Notes: generated by a model not told the origin, from the letters alone. Numbered from the stretch's first letter, positions 1 through 7,562 are shown. The stretch is DNA of 16,839 bases from Roseovarius sp. UBA3070 (GCA_002366775.1 DFBW01000028.1:1-16839), one strand, 5' to 3'. Numbers and translations are program-made.

Positions 1-1800
1 TTGGATAAGTGGCAGGCTGCCATCTTCCCGTTGCAAATTAGCCACCAGTTGGAAGCCCAGCCGCTGGCGCACATGTTCGCATATCGCTTCGGGCTGCGCG
101 TTATAGATCTGACGGCCTTCGGCGGTGGCTTCAAGAATCAGTGGCAGATTACGGACTGAAACCTGCTCGGCCAACAAAAGCCGAAGAACCGCATGCAGCA
201 GGTCGGCAGGTACACGGTCGGGGATGATTTCATCCAGAAGTTTGCGGTTGGCCTCTGTGCGAACCGGATCACTGAGGTTAACCATTTCATCCAATAGACG
301 ACGCATAGATTTCATCGTCAAAAGGCGGCTGAGATTGCGGCGGATAACCTCTAGTAAATGGGTGGCCAACACCTCTGCTGGGGCAACGAGGGTGACACCA
401 CTGATCGCCAGGTCATCCTGCGCCTCAGTGGAAATCCAACGGGCGGGTGCTCCATAGACCGGCTCTTGCACATCCTCGCCAAAGGGCAGATCGGCATGCC
501 GCGCCGGATCAAGCGCCATCATCTGATCAGGATGCAACACAGCGCGGGCCTGCTCGACCCCCTGAATACGGATCACATAGGTGCCCTGAGCAATACCCGG
601 GTCATCGGTCAACCGAATTTCTGGAAGAATCATCCCGAAACGGGTGGCAATATGGGTGCGCATATTGGAAATCCGCACATCGAGCCCAGTGCCGGGATCC
701 AGTACCAAGTTAACTAGGTCCGTGGCAAATTCTACATGGATATCATCCAGCTCCAGGATATCGCCAAGGGATTTCTCAGCAGGGGCCTCAACAGTTTGAT
801 CCGTGGAATCGCTGAGCAAATCCTTGTCTTTTCGAGCACGCATCATGGCAAAGGCCATCGCCCCCAATGCAAGTGCACCAAGCATGAAAGGCACAAATGG
901 TAAGCCCGGAACCAGTGCAAACAACCCCATAAGAACGCCAACTGTGGCCAATGCCGAGGGGTGACGGCCCAACTGTGCGACAAGCGCCAGATCGGTCGCC
1001 CCTTGTGCGCCGCCCCGCGCCAGCAGAAGTGCTGAGGCAATAGAGATAATTACCGCCGGTATCTGAGTGACCAGCCCATCACCCACAGTTAGAATTGTGT
1101 AGGTTTCAAACGCGCGGCCAATAGGCATATCATGCACGATAACGCCCATGATCAACCCCATTATCAGATTGAGAAGTGTAATGAGAAGCCCGGCAACCGC
1201 ATCGCCCTTAACGAATTTGGAAGCACCATCCAGAGAGCCAAAAAAGGTGGTTTCCAGTTGCTCACGCTCGCGGCGTTCTTTCGCCTCTTGATGATTGATG
1301 GCACCAGCGGACATATCACTGTCGATCGCCAATTGTTTGCCGGGCATGCCATCTAGGGCAAAACGCGCGCTGACTTCGGCCATGCGTGCAGCACCTTTGG
1401 TGATAACCATAAAATTAACGATCAGCAAAACGCCAAAAACCACAAGGCCCAAAAAGACACTGCCGCCCATGATGAAATTAGCGAAGCCTTCGATCACTTC
1501 GCCTGCTGCATCGGTGCCTGTGTGCCCTTGGCCGATTATCAGTTTGGTCGAAGAAACATTCAACGAAAGCCGCAACATCAACGAGGCCAGAAGAATGGTG
1601 GGGAAGGCCGAAAAATCCAGCGGCCGCTCGATGAAAAGCGTCACCGTAAAGATCAGGATGGCCAGCGCGAATGAGGCCGCCAGCCCCACATCCAACACCC
1701 AGGCAGGCACCGGCAGGATCATCATCACGATGATCGCCATGAGGGCCAACGCCAGCATGACAGTGGGCTGGAAAATATTTCTAAGGCTTAACTGTCCCAT
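1..1800 (-). CDS. flhA: FlhA, flagellar type III export gate protein (partial, C-terminus beyond left edge)
   Basis: FlhA forms the nonameric inner-membrane ring of the flagellar export gate; its cytoplasmic domain docks substrates and chaperones. An open minus-strand frame runs from ATG at 1800 to base 1, exactly 600 codons with no stop. Family members are about 690-700 residues, so roughly the last 95 are missing. The N-terminal half has the expected membrane segments and the conserved loop with FALDGMPGKQLAIDSD. This is followed by DGASKFVKGD, whose first Asp (residue 191) matches the Asp important for energy coupling in enterobacterial FlhA. From about residue 300 the chain becomes the soluble export-substrate domain (for example VLHPDQMMALDP). 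It starts 2 bases after the transglycosylase stop, so it is probably translationally coupled. The truncation is only the window edge. Confidence 0.96.
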   Translation of the reverse strand, partial: MGQLSLRNIFQPTVMLALALMAIIVMMILPVPAWVLDVGLAASFALAILIFTVTLFIERPLDFSAFPTILLASLMLRLSLNVSSTKLIIGQGHTGTDAAGEVIEGFANFIMGGSVFLGLVVFGVLLIVNFMVITKGAARMAEVSARFALDGMPGKQLAIDSDMSAGAINHQEAKERREREQLETTFFGSLDGASKFVKGDAVAGLLITLLNLIMGLIMGVIVHDMPIGRAFETYTILTVGDGLVTQIPAVIISIASALLLARGGAQGATDLALVAQLGRHPSALATVGVLMGLFALVPGLPFVPFMLGALALGAMAFAMMRARKDKDLLSDSTDQTVEAPAEKSLGDILELDDIHVEFATDLVNLVLDPGTGLDVRISNMRTHIATRFGMILPEIRLTDDPGIAQGTYVIRIQGVEQARAVLHPDQMMALDPARHADLPFGEDVQEPVYGAPARWISTEAQDDLAISGVTLVAPAEVLATHLLEVIRRNLSRLLTMKSMRRLLDEMVNLSDPVRTEANRKLLDEIIPDRVPADLLHAVLRLLLAEQVSVRNLPLILEATAEGRQIYNAQPEAICEHVRQRLGFQLVANLQREDGSLPLIQ

Positions 1801-1802
1801 GC

Positions 1803-2570
1803 TCAGGATCCCAACATTGGTTGCGCCAGACTAATCAAAGCCTGTCCTGTGCCTTGCTCCAAAGGCACCAGAGATCCGCGGGCGCCGCCATTGGAACCTG
1901 GTTGCAGCAACGGAAAGGTATTTATACGCAACCGGTTTTGCGAAGCCGCGATCGGACGGGATACAGCATTCGCCACGATGACGGGCGGCTGTGCCTGCAT
2001 ATCGCGGCGGATGCGATCAAACCGGCTGCGGTATTTGGTGGCAAATTCAGGCGTACGAGAATGGTATGCACCTGCTGCCTTGGACCAATCGCCAGTTTCC
2101 TGATGCAGCCTGTTCAGGAAATTAGCGGCGTATCGGGCATTTGTCAGAGGGTCAAACATTTCATCAATCGAGCGGAATGCCTCGTGATGCCATTTGTAGT
2201 TGATCTGAAAGCAGCCCACATCGAAACTGCGCGCGCCACGCTTGAAGTGTTTAAAAACATACGCCCGTGCTGCATCTTCGGTGTCGAACCATTTGCCGAT
2301 GCCTTCCATGTTCACCGTCCAGGGCCATGGCTGCAACGTCCCATCGCGCGTACGACCCGTTTCCGTACGTGTGATGGACCGCAGGACCGCCAAAGGCACG
2401 CCGCTTTCTGCCGCAGCCACTTGGGCAACTTTATCGCACATGAGGGCTATATTGGCCGATGCCAAACCGGCAGCGGGCCACAGCCCAACGAAGAGTATTG
2501 AGCTTAGAATCCAGCCTCTAAGAAACCCGGTGTCCGGGAATAGGAATGACGGTTTCACCGTTTTGATCAC
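1803..2570 (-). CDS. Flagellum-associated lytic transglycosylase, SltF-like
   Basis: Predicted exported peptidoglycan lytic transglycosylase (SLT fold) of 255 aa that would open the wall for the growing rod. The SLT signature is complete: catalytic Glu about residue 70 in SITRTETGR, the second motif FDVGCFQIN at about 116-124, and AGAYHSR at 166-172. A hydrophobic stretch at about 20-38 ending in GLASA looks like a signal peptide. The start is GTG at 2570: an in-frame TAA lies five codons upstream, no ATG occurs before the signal peptide, and a weak AAGG lies about 10 bases upstream. Rhodobacter sphaeroides has a flagellum-specific transglycosylase, SltF, that supplies the muramidase activity lacking in its FlgJ; position beside flhA suggests the same role here. 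The enzyme class is clear, while SltF orthology is inferred from context. The tail after residue 190 is Pro/Gly/Ala-rich. Confidence 0.88.
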   Translation of the reverse strand: MIKTVKPSFLFPDTGFLRGWILSSILFVGLWPAAGLASANIALMCDKVAQVAAAESGVPLAVLRSITRTETGRTRDGTLQPWPWTVNMEGIGKWFDTEDAARAYVFKHFKRGARSFDVGCFQINYKWHHEAFRSIDEMFDPLTNARYAANFLNRLHQETGDWSKAAGAYHSRTPEFATKYRSRFDRIRRDMQAQPPVIVANAVSRPIAASQNRLRINTFPLLQPGSNGGARGSLVPLEQGTGQALISLAQPMLGS

Positions 2571-2588
2571 GTTCTGAGATCCTTAGAT

Positions 2589-2610
2589 CCACCACCGAAC
2601 AGTGGGGTGG
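2589..2610 (-). other. Imperfect GC-rich hairpin in the gap before the transglycosylase gene
   Basis: The 93-base gap between the 755-aa gene and the transglycosylase holds CCACCAC (2589-2595) and GTGGGGTGG (2602-2610). These can pair as a stem of about 7 bp with a two-base bulge and a six-base loop. No T-run follows on the minus strand, so this is not a convincing intrinsic terminator. It could be a processing or stability element separating the two cistrons. I see no promoter I can defend in this gap. Confidence 0.25.
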
Positions 2611-2663
2611 CACCACGCTATGCGCATGAGATTTAGATTTGGTAACTGGCTGTCTGATCAGTA

Positions 2664-4931
2664 TCACTCAATTGAAGTGCTGGGCGCTGGGTTGGCATTG
2701 AGTAAAGCGTCAAACGTATTGCGCATCGCCAGGCTGCCTTCAACCAAGTTGCGGTTCTGAGCTAGCACGGCGATGCTGCCGGTAGATGTTGTGGGTTCCT
2801 CTGTGGAAGTGCTGTTCAATAGTGTTACCAGACTTGCAAAAACCGGATCGCCAGGCGCTGCGGCCTCAGCCCAATTGTCGCCCAGCCAGGCCTGCCGTTG
2901 CGCCTTTTGTGACTGACCCGCAGCGACATAGAGATGATAAGCTGCGCTATGGTCCCCCACCATACTGCGCGCTTTGGCTCGCAGAAGATTGGCATCAGCA
3001 CCGATCATGCCCAGCATTTCAACAATCGCTTGGCGCGGTTTATTATCGCGAAGGGCCAATTGCGCACGCAACAATTGACGATCTTTCCCAGTGCTACGAC
3101 CTTGCGGCAAATCTCTCGCCACAAATGTTGCTGCCTGATCTGCAAAGCCTAAAGCCAGCAATCGATCGGCCATTGAGTTTGCAACATCTGGTCGTAGTTG
3201 CCCTGCCTGCTCAGGCGTGATCGGCAGAGTATAGCGTAGAAAGGGAATGTCCTCAGGTTGATGCGCCAACCTGTGCAACAAGTCCGATTGAAGCGCGACC
3301 GTTTCGCCCGGTTGCAGCTGCGCCTGAATGCGCTCAAACTCAGAAAAAGCCTGGTCGACCGCACCTGATGCCACAAGCGCCCGGACATAGGCGCGCGCAA
3401 GGATCGAACCGGCCTCATCATCCTGATGTTCAAAGGCATAGGCACCGGCCAACTGCGCCAACTCAAATGATATTTCCCGCATGCTATCAAACCGTTGATC
3501 TATCATCTGGACCAATGCTTCGGTCGAGGGTTCCGCATTGCTTGCAACCACACCCTGCAGGGTTTGATCGGCCTTTTCTTCATCTCCATTGGTGGTAAGC
3601 AGGTCCGCTGAAACCATATCAGATTTAGGGCTTCGCGTGTCTTCATTGCGATCCAGAATTCGCAACAGATTTGCAGCAATTTTTGGGCGGTTGGCATGAA
3701 TAAACCGTTGGGCCAGAACCGGACCATAGTGGGCACGCAGATGATCGGGTAACCCATTAAAGGCGCGCAAGATCGCATCCGTATCCACAGACACGCCGAT
3801 GGGTAGCGTTTCAAACGACAAAGCCGCCCACAATGCAGCAGGCGACGCGCAACTCAGCTGGTTTATAGCGAATGGCGTTACGCCTGCATGGCCGTCTTCA
3901 GCAATGCGCGTCAATCGAATCAGAATCGCCGTATCCGTATGTTCCGGCGGCATTAGATTCATTAAATTGCGTGCTTCTGCCCCGAAACCAAAATAGAGAT
4001 ATAGCCGGACCAGCTGCTCAGCGACCTTTGGATTTACAGCATCAAATTCACCTGTCAATTTCAGGCGTAATTTCGAAATCTGATCACCAAATGGATCGTC
4101 ATTACCCCAAGACCCAACATCAATCCGACGATCCGCCAAACATCCTGATGCCGCCAGGTTTTGCTGCTGTGCAAGGTGCGACCCCAGAAAATCCCGGTCG
4201 ATGCTGCTTTGGGCTTTGAGATTAACGTGATCAGAAGCTTGCGTTGTTTCTACATGATCTGAAACAGATGTCTCTGGCTTGTTAGCTGAATCACTGCTGC
4301 TGGCAACATCACGTGGCTCTGGCCGATCAACACTGGGTGACAACAATCCCTGTGACGCAGCGCGCCCGACCTGCAACAATAACCGATCACGAACTTCGGG
4401 TTTCAAGGTTGTTGTCGGTATCTTGGCCGTTTCTGTGCCTTGCAGATTTACATCAGGCAAGCCCGCAAGCGATAGGTCAATCACACTCGAATGCCTTTGG
4501 CTCTCAAAAAGTGGGCTAGAAATGCTGCGGTATTCTTGCGGGCGGGTTTGCGTGAGTTGGGTTCCGATTTTCTCCGGTGTCTCACGAACATCCAGAACCA
4601 GCATTGACTTGCCATGCCAAAACGCCGTTGCTTCACAAGTGCAATCAAAGGATAGCTGTAGTGCCTTTTCTGCTCCATTCCACTTTACATCAAATATTCT
4701 GTTCCGAGGAATTCGGGCATAAATCTCGCTGGTATCCAGCGTCAGACGTGGCGCATTGAAAACAAGCTGCGCGCCATCTTTGGTCGGTTCAATCTCCCAC
4801 TCCATGCGGTTGGGCAAGGTTACGGTCAGGCGTGAAAATGTATCATGCTCGCCCGAGCGGACCTGAACAGTCTGCGCCTGAGCAGCAATTGCAAAACCAA
4901 AGATACATGAAAAGAGAACAGCCAGGCGCAT
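2664..4931 (-). CDS. Large exported protein of unknown function downstream of motA (MotC-like role proposed)
   Basis: I do not recognise a named family. From ATG at 4931 the product is 755 aa. A longer frame reaches a TTG at 4994 inside motA, but the ATG overlaps the motA stop (TGATG) and begins a good signal peptide (MRLAVLFSCIFGFAIAAQA), so I prefer it. Residues about 21-116 look beta-rich and AMIN-like (SGEHDTFSRLTVTLP; FWHGKSMLVLDVRE) with a DCTCE cysteine pair at 97/99. Residues about 120-265 are a polar, low-complexity linker. Residues about 290-700 are Ala/Leu-rich helices resembling TPR-type repeats, followed by a Ser/Thr-rich stretch and a short conserved-looking C-terminus. The product is probably periplasmic. 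Its place after motA and in the same run as a MotE-like gene suggests a motor or stator role. In Sinorhizobium, MotE is the chaperone of the periplasmic motor protein MotC. Function is inference. Confidence 0.8.
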   Translation of the reverse strand: MRLAVLFSCIFGFAIAAQAQTVQVRSGEHDTFSRLTVTLPNRMEWEIEPTKDGAQLVFNAPRLTLDTSEIYARIPRNRIFDVKWNGAEKALQLSFDCTCEATAFWHGKSMLVLDVRETPEKIGTQLTQTRPQEYRSISSPLFESQRHSSVIDLSLAGLPDVNLQGTETAKIPTTTLKPEVRDRLLLQVGRAASQGLLSPSVDRPEPRDVASSSDSANKPETSVSDHVETTQASDHVNLKAQSSIDRDFLGSHLAQQQNLAASGCLADRRIDVGSWGNDDPFGDQISKLRLKLTGEFDAVNPKVAEQLVRLYLYFGFGAEARNLMNLMPPEHTDTAILIRLTRIAEDGHAGVTPFAINQLSCASPAALWAALSFETLPIGVSVDTDAILRAFNGLPDHLRAHYGPVLAQRFIHANRPKIAANLLRILDRNEDTRSPKSDMVSADLLTTNGDEEKADQTLQGVVASNAEPSTEALVQMIDQRFDSMREISFELAQLAGAYAFEHQDDEAGSILARAYVRALVASGAVDQAFSEFERIQAQLQPGETVALQSDLLHRLAHQPEDIPFLRYTLPITPEQAGQLRPDVANSMADRLLALGFADQAATFVARDLPQGRSTGKDRQLLRAQLALRDNKPRQAIVEMLGMIGADANLLRAKARSMVGDHSAAYHLYVAAGQSQKAQRQAWLGDNWAEAAAPGDPVFASLVTLLNSTSTEEPTTSTGSIAVLAQNRNLVEGSLAMRNTFDALLNANPAPSTSIE

Positions 4932-5800
4932 CAGGCCGCATCCTGTTTGACAGACTTCAATGCCTCTTCCAGGTCGTTGAAGCTGGGGCGGCAATGGGAG
5001 GGCGTGTTTTGGCGGCCGACTTCAATACAGATGTTGGTGGAGTGGTTGTAAAGATTTGCCACAAGCACTTCGCGGATAAGCTGATAGAAGTGGCCATCTT
5101 CTTCGACCACCGCTTTGACCTTACCCGCAAACGGCCCAACCAGCCCATACGATAGAAATACACCCAGGAATGTCCCAACAAGAGCGCCGCCAATCATTTT
5201 ACCAAGGATTTCCGGCGGTTGGTCAATGGCGGCCATTGTTTTGATCACCCCAAGAACAGCGGCAACAATACCCAACGCGGGCAAACCATCGGCCATGGAT
5301 TGCAAGGCGTGGCTGGAATGCAAGGCATGATGCATATTGGCATCCATGCGCTTTTCCAACACCTCTTCAACCTGGTGTGGATCATCATAGTTCATCGAGG
5401 CTGAGCGAAGTGTGTCACTAATAAGCGCCACTGCTTCACCATCCGCCTGAATTTTTGGGTATTTTGAAAAAATGGAAGAGCTGTCCGGCTCTTCAATATG
5501 CTCTTCAATTCCTACCGGGTTCGAGCGGGCAAGGCGAATCAGTTCAAACAACAGGCACAGTAGATCGCGGTAATCTTCGTGCTTCCATTTGGCGCCTTTA
5601 AAAACCTTTCCAATATCCTTGATGGTGTGTTTGACCGCGGGAATATCGTTGGAAATCAGAAAGGCGCCGACAGCGGCACCGCCGATCATCATAAGTTCAA
5701 ACGGAAGCGCTTTCATAATAATCCCGAGCTTGCCGCCAGCAGCGATGTAGCCGCCGAACACCATTACGAAAATCACCAGAATTCCGACCAGCCCTATCAT
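4931..5800 (-). CDS. motA: MotA, flagellar stator proton-channel subunit
   Basis: MotA pentamers surround a MotB dimer, form the ion channel and push on FliG. The 289-aa product has the family layout: two N-terminal membrane segments (about 1-20 and 30-50), a cytoplasmic domain with charged residues in LFELIRLARSNPVGIEEHIE (85-104), and two C-terminal membrane segments. The two key prolines are present: P174 in ADGLPALGIVAAVLGVIK and P223 in YGLVGPFAGKV, matching E. coli P173 and P222. The frame could be extended to a TTG at 5821, but ATG at 5800 has GGAG six bases upstream and begins directly with the first membrane helix, so I use it. Its stop overlaps the next gene's start (TGATG). motB is not adjacent; it lies about 10 kb away in another operon. 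Confidence 0.97.
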   Translation of the reverse strand: MIGLVGILVIFVMVFGGYIAAGGKLGIIMKALPFELMMIGGAAVGAFLISNDIPAVKHTIKDIGKVFKGAKWKHEDYRDLLCLLFELIRLARSNPVGIEEHIEEPDSSSIFSKYPKIQADGEAVALISDTLRSASMNYDDPHQVEEVLEKRMDANMHHALHSSHALQSMADGLPALGIVAAVLGVIKTMAAIDQPPEILGKMIGGALVGTFLGVFLSYGLVGPFAGKVKAVVEEDGHFYQLIREVLVANLYNHSTNICIEVGRQNTPSHCRPSFNDLEEALKSVKQDAA

Positions 5801-5813
5801 GCTATTCTCCGTT

Positions 5814-5848
5814 AATCCCAATCAGGGCAAATGTGACATCTTGGGGTT
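5814..5848. repeat. Inverted repeat in the motE-motA gap
   Basis: The 71-base gap (5801-5871) contains AATCCCAA (5814-5821) and TTGGGGTT (5841-5848), an 8-bp inverted repeat with one G-T wobble and a 19-base loop. Inside the loop is a small palindrome, ATGTGACAT (5831-5839). It lies just upstream of the motA ribosome-binding site. It could be an mRNA structure or an operator; no T-run marks it as a terminator. Confidence 0.25.
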
Positions 5849-5871
5849 AAGAAACCGTGCGAACAGTTCAA

Positions 5872-6480
5872 TTATTCCTTGGGGACTTCGGCATTTCTTC
5901 CGGCCAGAACGACGCTGAAGGTATGCGCCGCCTCAGGTGAAATCCCCGCTAGAATCGCAGCGGCGGCATCGGGGCGCATTCGGCCCAGGAAACCTGCGGC
6001 GAATTCTGGCGTCATTTCTTCAAACAGAGCGGCGGCCTGCTTGGGCTTCATCGTTTCGTAAACTTTGGTTAGGCGCGCCAGATCCCCTTCTGCCGCAGTT
6101 TCAGCCAAAGCGATCGTATCGCGCAAAGCTGTTTCTGCTGCGGTTAAGGCTGCCAGCTTTCGGGTCACCTGCTCATCAACGATTTTCAAGGCGTGCATCC
6201 TATCGCGCAGAGCGTCTTCTTGCTCGGATAGATGTGCTTCGCGGCTCTGAAACGCCGCCAAAATGGGTTTAAGGTCTTCAGATGTCTCGCACTGCGCCAA
6301 CATTGGTGCTGGTTCAAGTGGAGTGATTTCCATCTCATCATTGGCAAGCGCAAACGCCTGGCCTGCATTATCGCCCATACGAAGCACTGCTGATCCCAAG
6401 AGCAAGGTAGCAATCATTACCAGCCCCCCCCGATTTGAGAAGCGGCGTTTGCGGCGCGGGGAAGTTTTGGGCTTTTTCAT
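5872..6480 (-). CDS. motE: MotE-like flagellar motor protein (MgtE N-terminal-like domain)
   Basis: A 202-aa protein with the MotE layout: basic cytoplasmic N-terminus (KKPKTSPRRKRRF), one membrane anchor at about 19-34, a long helical/coiled-coil region at about 72-130, and a C-terminal MgtE-N/FliG-like helical domain at about 134-194 (YETMKPKQAAALFEEM, PEFAAGFLGRMRPDAAAAIL). In Sinorhizobium, MotE is a periplasmic chaperone for the motor protein MotC, which contacts MotB. Here it sits between a small membrane gene and motA. It begins on a TAATG overlap with the upstream gene, which points to coupled translation. A run of eight C on the plus strand (6424-6431) falls near the N-terminus, but the frame is intact. 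The domain match is good; the exact partner is unknown. Confidence 0.85.
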   Translation of the reverse strand: MKKPKTSPRRKRRFSNRGGLVMIATLLLGSAVLRMGDNAGQAFALANDEMEITPLEPAPMLAQCETSEDLKPILAAFQSREAHLSEQEDALRDRMHALKIVDEQVTRKLAALTAAETALRDTIALAETAAEGDLARLTKVYETMKPKQAAALFEEMTPEFAAGFLGRMRPDAAAAILAGISPEAAHTFSVVLAGRNAEVPKE

Positions 6481-6929
6481 TACGCAGCTCCTGCCTGAGG
6501 TTCTGAATGACGCCGGAAAACAGGCCCGGCAGTGGGTGCCATTTGAGCTTCTTGTTCAGGCGCCTTAGGTGGGGGTACAATTTCAGTTGCAGCAACTGTG
6601 TTCACTGGTGCTGGCGCGGTAGCCGGGGCCGTCGTAGGGGCCGGTTCAGGCAAGTCATTCATGGAAACCACAAGCAATTCCAAACGTTTGGCCACACCTT
6701 CAGCACGGTCGGTCAATCCATCGAGCGACTGCGTAGATGTGCTGGCGGTATGCTGAGCTGCTTGCAGCGTTTTGGTCAGATCATCTACCTGCGCTGACAA
6801 CACAGCAACCGCCCCGCCGACGCCATTTTCCAGATCATTGAATCGCGCCAGCCGCCGCGCCAGGATATAGCAATAGAACCCGGCTCCTAACGCGCCAGCA
6901 ACCAGCAAAATATCTGCAATCATTTCCAT
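6480..6929 (-). CDS. Small membrane-anchored coiled-coil protein of a flagellar operon, function unknown
   Basis: A 149-aa product without a function I can name. One N-terminal membrane helix (about 4-24) is followed by a basic patch (ARRLARF). Next comes a helical region at about 35-90 with heptad-like spacing (VLSAQVDDLTKTLQAAQ; LTDRAEGVAKRLELL). The tail from about 95 is Pro/Ala/Thr-rich and probably disordered. The layout resembles the small DUF6468-type proteins found in alphaproteobacterial flagellar operons, but that is recall rather than a search result. It starts at ATG 6929, ten bases after the fliL stop, with a GAGG that overlaps that stop region. It ends in a TAATG overlap with the motE-like gene. 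Co-transcription with fliL, motE and motA suggests a stator or motor accessory role. Confidence 0.8.
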   Translation of the reverse strand: MEMIADILLVAGALGAGFYCYILARRLARFNDLENGVGGAVAVLSAQVDDLTKTLQAAQHTASTSTQSLDGLTDRAEGVAKRLELLVVSMNDLPEPAPTTAPATAPAPVNTVAATEIVPPPKAPEQEAQMAPTAGPVFRRHSEPQAGAA

Positions 6930-6939
6930 AACACCCTCA

Positions 6940-7440
6940 TCAGTTCAGTACGAATTCCATGATCAACAGGTCGTTGACCCGCCCACCGCCAGTCACAATT
7001 TGAATGCGGCGCAACATCTGCGCTCGCATTCGCGTTAACGAGGCCCCATCAGCGAGGTCTTCCACCTCAAGCGCGCGCAAGTAGTTGTTCAGCACATCGA
7101 CCACGCGCGGCATCAACTGAGTAACTTCATCGGTATAGGCGCTGCCCACCTCCAGCTGTGCACGAAACCGCAAATGGCTGCCTCGTTCACTGAGTGAAAT
7201 CACCAAAGGATCCACAGGCACAAAGACAACATCAGGCATATGCGCCACCTTTTCGGCCGCGTGTTCATCCTCCATTGCGTGATCATCAGCCTGGTGCGAA
7301 TCACCACCAAACAGCAGACCCGACTGCACCGCATAAAACCCACCACCGCCACTGGCCAGCGCCAGCACCAATCCAATGATCAAAGGCAGCTTCGACTTCT
7401 TTTTGGGCGAGTCATCTTCAGTTTCATCAGGGTCAGCCAA
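6940..7440 (-). CDS. fliL: FliL, flagellar basal-body/stator-associated protein
   Basis: FliL is a single-pass membrane protein that rings the stator and supports its activity. The 166-aa product has an acidic then lysine-rich N-terminus (PDETEDDSPKKKSK), one membrane helix with a glycine cluster (about 18-44), an acidic/His linker and the periplasmic FliL domain. That domain ends in the typical LIMEFVLN. The start is TTG at 7440: GGAGG lies eight bases upstream and no ATG occurs until the linker after the membrane helix. It is the first gene of the leftward operon and lies divergent from fliF. The candidate promoter at 7469-7501 would give a leader of about 20 bases. Confidence 0.95.
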   Translation of the reverse strand: MADPDETEDDSPKKKSKLPLIIGLVLALASGGGGFYAVQSGLLFGGDSHQADDHAMEDEHAAEKVAHMPDVVFVPVDPLVISLSERGSHLRFRAQLEVGSAYTDEVTQLMPRVVDVLNNYLRALEVEDLADGASLTRMRAQMLRRIQIVTGGGRVNDLLIMEFVLN

Positions 7441-7468
7441 GCGTATTACCTCCGCGGTCGTTTGGATA

Positions 7469-7501
7469 ACTATAAGCAGGTTAGAACTAACCGATTGTTA
7501 A
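7469..7501 (-). promoter_or_regulatory. Candidate CtrA-activated promoter for fliL
   Basis: Read on the minus strand, TTAA-N7-TTAG (7501 to 7487) differs at one base from the CtrA consensus TTAA-N7-TTAA. Twelve bases further on is TATAGT (7474 to 7469), a good -10 element. The box would therefore cover the -35 region, the arrangement typical of CtrA-activated promoters. Transcription would start near 7462, leaving room for the GGAGG ribosome-binding site. CtrA control of flagellar genes is established in several Rhodobacterales. The site itself is a visual match only. Confidence 0.55.
7479..7492. repeat. Palindrome overlapping the CtrA-like box in the fliL-fliF control region
   Basis: GGTTAGAACTAACC has perfect six-base arms around a two-base centre. 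It overlaps the distal half of the CtrA-like box and lies between that box and the fliL -10 element. The symmetry suggests a dimeric regulator site or simply two overlapping half-sites. Confidence 0.4.
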
Positions 7502-7513
7502 GGCTGATCAGCC
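7502..7513. repeat. Perfect 12-bp palindrome next to the CtrA-like box
   Basis: GGCTGATCAGCC is a perfect palindrome starting one base after the TTAA of the CtrA-like box. It lies on the fliF side of the divergent region. It could be an operator or a short hairpin in the fliF leader. I do not recognise a known regulator consensus. Confidence 0.4.
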
Positions 7514-7562
7514 AATGTCGATGCCATAGACCAGCAGAACGCCAGGGTCAGGAGGCAAAGAA

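Noticed and set aside
125..717. Overlapping plus-strand open frames at the left edge
   Set aside because: The minus strand here reads continuously as FlhA with clear conserved segments, so these are shadows.
1295..1834. 179-codon open frame on the plus strand
   Set aside because: It is antisense to the start of flhA, has no ribosome-binding site or recognisable protein features, and its composition is that of a shadow frame.
1821..2501. 226-codon open frame on the plus strand
   Set aside because: It is fully antisense to the transglycosylase gene, whose catalytic motifs are intact. The long open frame is a by-product of codon use.
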